9,734 nt of DNA from Alkaliphilus sp. GTDB lineage: Bacteria; Bacillota; Clostridia; Peptostreptococcales; Natronincolaceae. The DNA lies in NCBI GenBank assembly GCA_023230535.1, contig JALNXC010000026.1:1-9734 (forward strand). The letters are read 5' to 3'. Shown here piece after piece: positions 7,249 through 9,734 of the stretch. Within the stretch, counting starts at the first letter, position 1, and every line of letters starts with the position of its first letter. The notes under the pieces are model-generated. The model was not told the origin of the DNA. It worked only from the letters and a program-made list of their open reading frames with translations, and did not search any database. The position numbers and the translations under genes were made by a program.

Positions 7249-8577
7249 GTGGAAGTTAAGACATTTAAGAGCGGTGGGGCCCATATACCCCACTATAAGA
7301 GCTATACAGAAAACAAACCTATTACGAGGATGGCAGCTCCAGATGAAGTAATAATACCTTTATCGCAACATTTAGGTGCTCCTTGCGAGCCTCTTGTTAA
7401 AGTAGGGGATAAAGTAGAAGTTGGGCAAAAGATAGGAGACTCAAATGAATTTATTTCAGCCCCGGTACATGCCAGTATCTCTGGAACAGTAACAGCCATA
7501 GAACCTCGTCCTGCCTATACAGGTGGAGAGATAATGAGCGTGATAATTAAAAGCGATGGTGGGCCTCAAGAGTTTGTGGCCAAGGAAAAACGGGATCCGG
7601 AAAAGATGTCGGTTGAAGAGTTAAGGCAAGCTATTCGAGAAGCGGGTATAGTAGGTATGGGAGGAGCCGCGTTTCCTACTCATGCTAATATCAGTGTTAA
7701 GAAGCCGGTTGAATATCTTGTTCTTAATGGTGCCGAATGTGAGCCGTTTTTAACCTGTGATCATCGTCAGATGGTAGAGCGACCTTACGAGTTAGTGGAA
7801 GGTGCTAAGATCCTTATGCGCTGTATTGACTCGCATAAATGTCGCATTGGTATAGAGGAAAACAAGCCTGATGCCATTCAAGCTGTTTCCGAGAAAGCCA
7901 GGGATGCGGCAGGTATCGAAGTGGTACCTCTTGCCGTAAAATATCCTCAGGGAAACAAGGACCAACTTATTGAAGCCGCAGCGGGTAAATTTTCCGTACG
8001 GGGAGTTCGTTCTTCGGATGTAGGTTGTATTATTCGTAACGTAGGTACCACTATTGCCTGTTATGATGCTGTTGCAAGTGGAAAACCTTCTATGGAGAGG
8101 GTAGTCACTATTACAGGTCCTACGGTGCCTAAGAGTGGTAACTATATAATAAAAATCGGAACCAGGATAGGCCATGTACTCAAGGAGTGTGGCGTAGAAA
8201 GTCTGGACGGTTATAAAGTGGTATTAGGTGGACCTATGACAGGTATGGCCCTGACAGATCTTGAAGCAGGTGTTGTAAAGGGCGTTACTGGTATTTTGGT
8301 GTTGCCACCTGACATGGTACAGGAAGAAGTTGCATACTCTGACTGTGTACGTTGTGGTAAGTGTGTTGACCACTGTCCTATGCTATTATATCCTAATGAA
8401 TTAAGCAGATATGCAGAAGCTGAGATGTATGATGCTTTAATGGAATGGAATATTATGGATTGCATGGAATGTGGTATTTGCTCATATATTTGTCCTGCTC
8501 AACGTCCTATCGTGCATTTTATTCGTATGGCAAAACCTACTATTAGAAAGATGCAACGTGCGGCGGCAGGAAAATAG
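7249..8577 (+). CDS. rnfC: Rnf complex subunit RnfC (peripheral NADH/FMN and iron-sulfur subunit)
   Basis: A 442-residue protein, the size of clostridial RnfC. The GTG start at 7249 follows the ribosome site GGGGGTGA (7237-7244). Visible in order: the RnfC N-terminal domain with a biotinyl-like segment (about 25-105), the Gly-rich nucleotide/FMN-binding loop GIVGMGGAAFPTH (133-145), the GAECEP motif (161-166), the SLBB-type region (about 280-340), and two [4Fe-4S] motifs, Cys366/369/372/376 and Cys405/408/411/415. RnfC sits on the cytoplasmic face and exchanges electrons with NAD(H) in the ferredoxin:NAD+ oxidoreductase, which couples this to Na+ or H+ export. It is followed 22 bases later by rnfD, matching the usual rnfCDGEAB order. 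Its position right behind fdhAB, with a 38-base gap and no terminator, suggests one transcript. Confidence 0.95.
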   Translation: MEVKTFKSGGAHIPHYKSYTENKPITRMAAPDEVIIPLSQHLGAPCEPLVKVGDKVEVGQKIGDSNEFISAPVHASISGTVTAIEPRPAYTGGEIMSVIIKSDGGPQEFVAKEKRDPEKMSVEELRQAIREAGIVGMGGAAFPTHANISVKKPVEYLVLNGAECEPFLTCDHRQMVERPYELVEGAKILMRCIDSHKCRIGIEENKPDAIQAVSEKARDAAGIEVVPLAVKYPQGNKDQLIEAAAGKFSVRGVRSSDVGCIIRNVGTTIACYDAVASGKPSMERVVTITGPTVPKSGNYIIKIGTRIGHVLKECGVESLDGYKVVLGGPMTGMALTDLEAGVVKGVTGILVLPPDMVQEEVAYSDCVRCGKCVDHCPMLLYPNELSRYAEAEMYDALMEWNIMDCMECGICSYICPAQRPIVHFIRMAKPTIRKMQRAAAGK

Positions 8578-8599
8578 ATAGAAAAGGAGGAGATACCTG

Positions 8600-9595
8600 G
8601 TGGATAATCAAAAACTAGTTTTTACACCGGCACCACATTTAAAGGATGAATCAACAGTTGGCCAGGCAATGCGGGATGTAATAATTGCTCTTATTCCTGT
8701 CAGCTTGGTAGCAGTTTATTTCTTTAAATTCTACGCCGTGTTTATGATAGCAGTTTGTATGGCTACAGCAGTCATTACTGAATGGGCTTTCCGTAAAGCT
8801 AAGGGAAAGAAAACAAATCTTGGCGATTACAGTGCCCTTTTGACAGGTCTCTTGGTAGCCCTGTGTTTTCCCGCTACTGCCAGATGGTGGATGGGAGCAT
8901 TAGCTACCTTTATAGCTGTAGGAATTGCCAAAGAAATGATGGGCGGAATAGGCTGGAACCGATTTAATCCGGCTCTATTCGGTAGGGTAGCTATTATTGT
9001 TATAGCTCCGATTATCATGTTGATTGGAACCAATCTTTTATCTTTGTCGGCTAATTTTGGTGCGGTAGATGTTGTAACCAGAGCCACCCCATTGGCTATG
9101 TTGAAACAAGGCATGCAGATGCCAAGTATAGCAAAGCTTTTTGTTGCTTATCCTGGCGGTGCTATGTCTGAGGTTTCACCTCTTGCCCTTCTTTTGGGGG
9201 CTGCGTATTTGTTCTATCGCGGACATATTAAATGGCATATTCCGGTCTCTATTCTGGCTACGGTAGCTGTGTTAACACTTGTAGCAGGCCAGAACCCATT
9301 GTATCATCTCTTTACAGGAGGGATATTCTTGGGAGCCTTCTTTATGGCTACAGATTGGGTTACTTGTCCTATAACCGATAAGGGTAAATTAATCTTTGGT
9401 GTTGCTATTGGAGTTTTAATTGTTCTTTTCCGTGTAGTGCTTGCTCCAACCGAAGGGGTAGCTTTCTCAATACTTATTATGAATGCCTTTGTACCTCTGA
9501 TTGAAAAAGCTACAAGACGAGTTTCTTATATCGACCCTGCACTTCGAAGAGAAGTTGCAATACCCGGTCAAGAGCGTGCGACAGCTAAAGGTTAA
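8600..9595 (+). CDS. rnfD: Rnf complex subunit RnfD (flavin-bearing membrane subunit)
   Basis: A 331-residue integral membrane protein of the NqrB/RnfD family. The GTG start at 8600 lies nine bases after AAGGAGG (8584-8590). About eight to ten hydrophobic segments are visible, for example near residues 28-60, 78-112, 128-150, 192-208, 213-230, 236-250 and 262-295. Conserved features include GGIGWNRFNPALFGR (115-129) and DVVTRATPLAML (157-168). In the latter, Thr163 matches the threonine that carries covalent FMN in the (S/T)xAT motif; the x is Arg161, where SGAT forms have Gly. The subunit passes electrons through the membrane as part of the ion-pumping core. The expected partner rnfG does not begin within the 139 bases after the stop. 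Confidence 0.94.
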   Translation: MDNQKLVFTPAPHLKDESTVGQAMRDVIIALIPVSLVAVYFFKFYAVFMIAVCMATAVITEWAFRKAKGKKTNLGDYSALLTGLLVALCFPATARWWMGALATFIAVGIAKEMMGGIGWNRFNPALFGRVAIIVIAPIIMLIGTNLLSLSANFGAVDVVTRATPLAMLKQGMQMPSIAKLFVAYPGGAMSEVSPLALLLGAAYLFYRGHIKWHIPVSILATVAVLTLVAGQNPLYHLFTGGIFLGAFFMATDWVTCPITDKGKLIFGVAIGVLIVLFRVVLAPTEGVAFSILIMNAFVPLIEKATRRVSYIDPALRREVAIPGQERATAKG

Positions 9596-9596
9596 G

Positions 9597-9655
9597 ATAT
9601 AAAATTATTAAAACAAATGATATTTTATATAATTATAGTACAAATATAAAATTAT
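9597..9655 (+). repeat. Short AT-rich direct and inverted repeats after rnfD
   Basis: The 12-mer ATATAAAATTAT occurs exactly at 9597-9608 and again at 9644-9655. The reverse complement of its first nine bases, ATTTTATAT, lies at 9622-9630, so a weak A/U hairpin could form just past the rnfD stop. A second direct repeat, AATTATAGTA, lies at 9631-9640 and 9650-9659. None of this is GC-rich enough to be a convincing terminator. Confidence 0.6.
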
Positions 9656-9665
9656 AGTAAAGATA

Positions 9666-9728
9666 CGGAACATTCAGCTCCGAGCCTATTAACCTAAATG
9701 ACGACAATATGGTTTTTAGGCCGATAGG
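9666..9728. other. Two adjacent hairpins at the window end (unidentified structured element)
   Basis: A small hairpin, CGGA (9666-9669) with TCCG (9679-9682), is followed by a larger one: CCTAT (9685-9689) with ATAGG (9724-9728), a symmetric 3x3 internal loop, then CCTAAA (9693-9698) with TTTAGG (9715-9720), closing 16 bases. No ORF covers them. They could be a regulatory RNA in the middle of the rnf operon or the edge of an inserted element. The window ends six bases later, so I cannot tell. Confidence 0.45.
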
Positions 9729-9734
9729 GTGTAA

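Noticed and set aside
1..9734. CRISPR array, tRNA, rRNA or complete insertion sequence
   Set aside because: No regularly spaced repeats, no cloverleaf with a CCA end, no rRNA core sequence and no transposase frame were seen.

Overview
The window comes from a low-GC, anaerobic, endospore-forming member of the Bacillota (Clostridia-like). Three things point there: spoVA spore genes, Clostridia-style Shine-Dalgarno sites (AGGAGG) with frequent GTG/TTG starts, and an rnf cluster beside a selenocysteine formate dehydrogenase. I cannot name a genus or species from the sequence.

Layout. Positions 1-1168 hold the end of a spoVA operon on the + strand: the 3' part of spoVAD and a complete spoVAE-type gene. 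A convergent gene on the - strand (1209-1718) encodes a small THEP1-type P-loop nucleoside-triphosphatase, ended by a hairpin-plus-T-run terminator at 1174-1203. Positions 1719-2365 contain no gene. They hold a near-consensus sigma-A promoter (TTGACA, 17 bp, TATTAT at 1908-1936) and a leader of about 420 nt with several possible stems, a candidate sigma-54-like site and a short repeated palindrome.

Positions 2366-9595 are one tightly packed + strand run: fdhE (formate dehydrogenase maturation factor), fdhA (Tat-exported molybdenum/tungsten catalytic subunit), fdhB (four-cluster iron-sulfur subunit with a C-terminal membrane helix), rnfC and rnfD. The fdhA frame is interrupted by a UGA at 3902-3904. 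It aligns with the selenocysteine of the FdnG family and is followed at once by a bacterial SECIS hairpin with a GGUCU loop, so I annotate one 1035-residue selenoprotein, not two ORFs or a pseudogene.

How the genes may work together: FdhE matures the enzyme, FdhA oxidises or produces formate, FdhB carries electrons through four [4Fe-4S] clusters to the membrane, and RnfC/RnfD belong to an ion-pumping ferredoxin:NAD+ oxidoreductase. The cytochrome b subunit expected after fdhB (FdnI type) is missing and rnfC sits in its place. That is the most interesting feature of the window, as it raises the possibility of functional coupling between formate dehydrogenase and Rnf. The last 139 bases (9596-9734), where rnfG would normally begin, are instead AT-rich, repeated and capable of hairpins. 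What follows lies outside the window.
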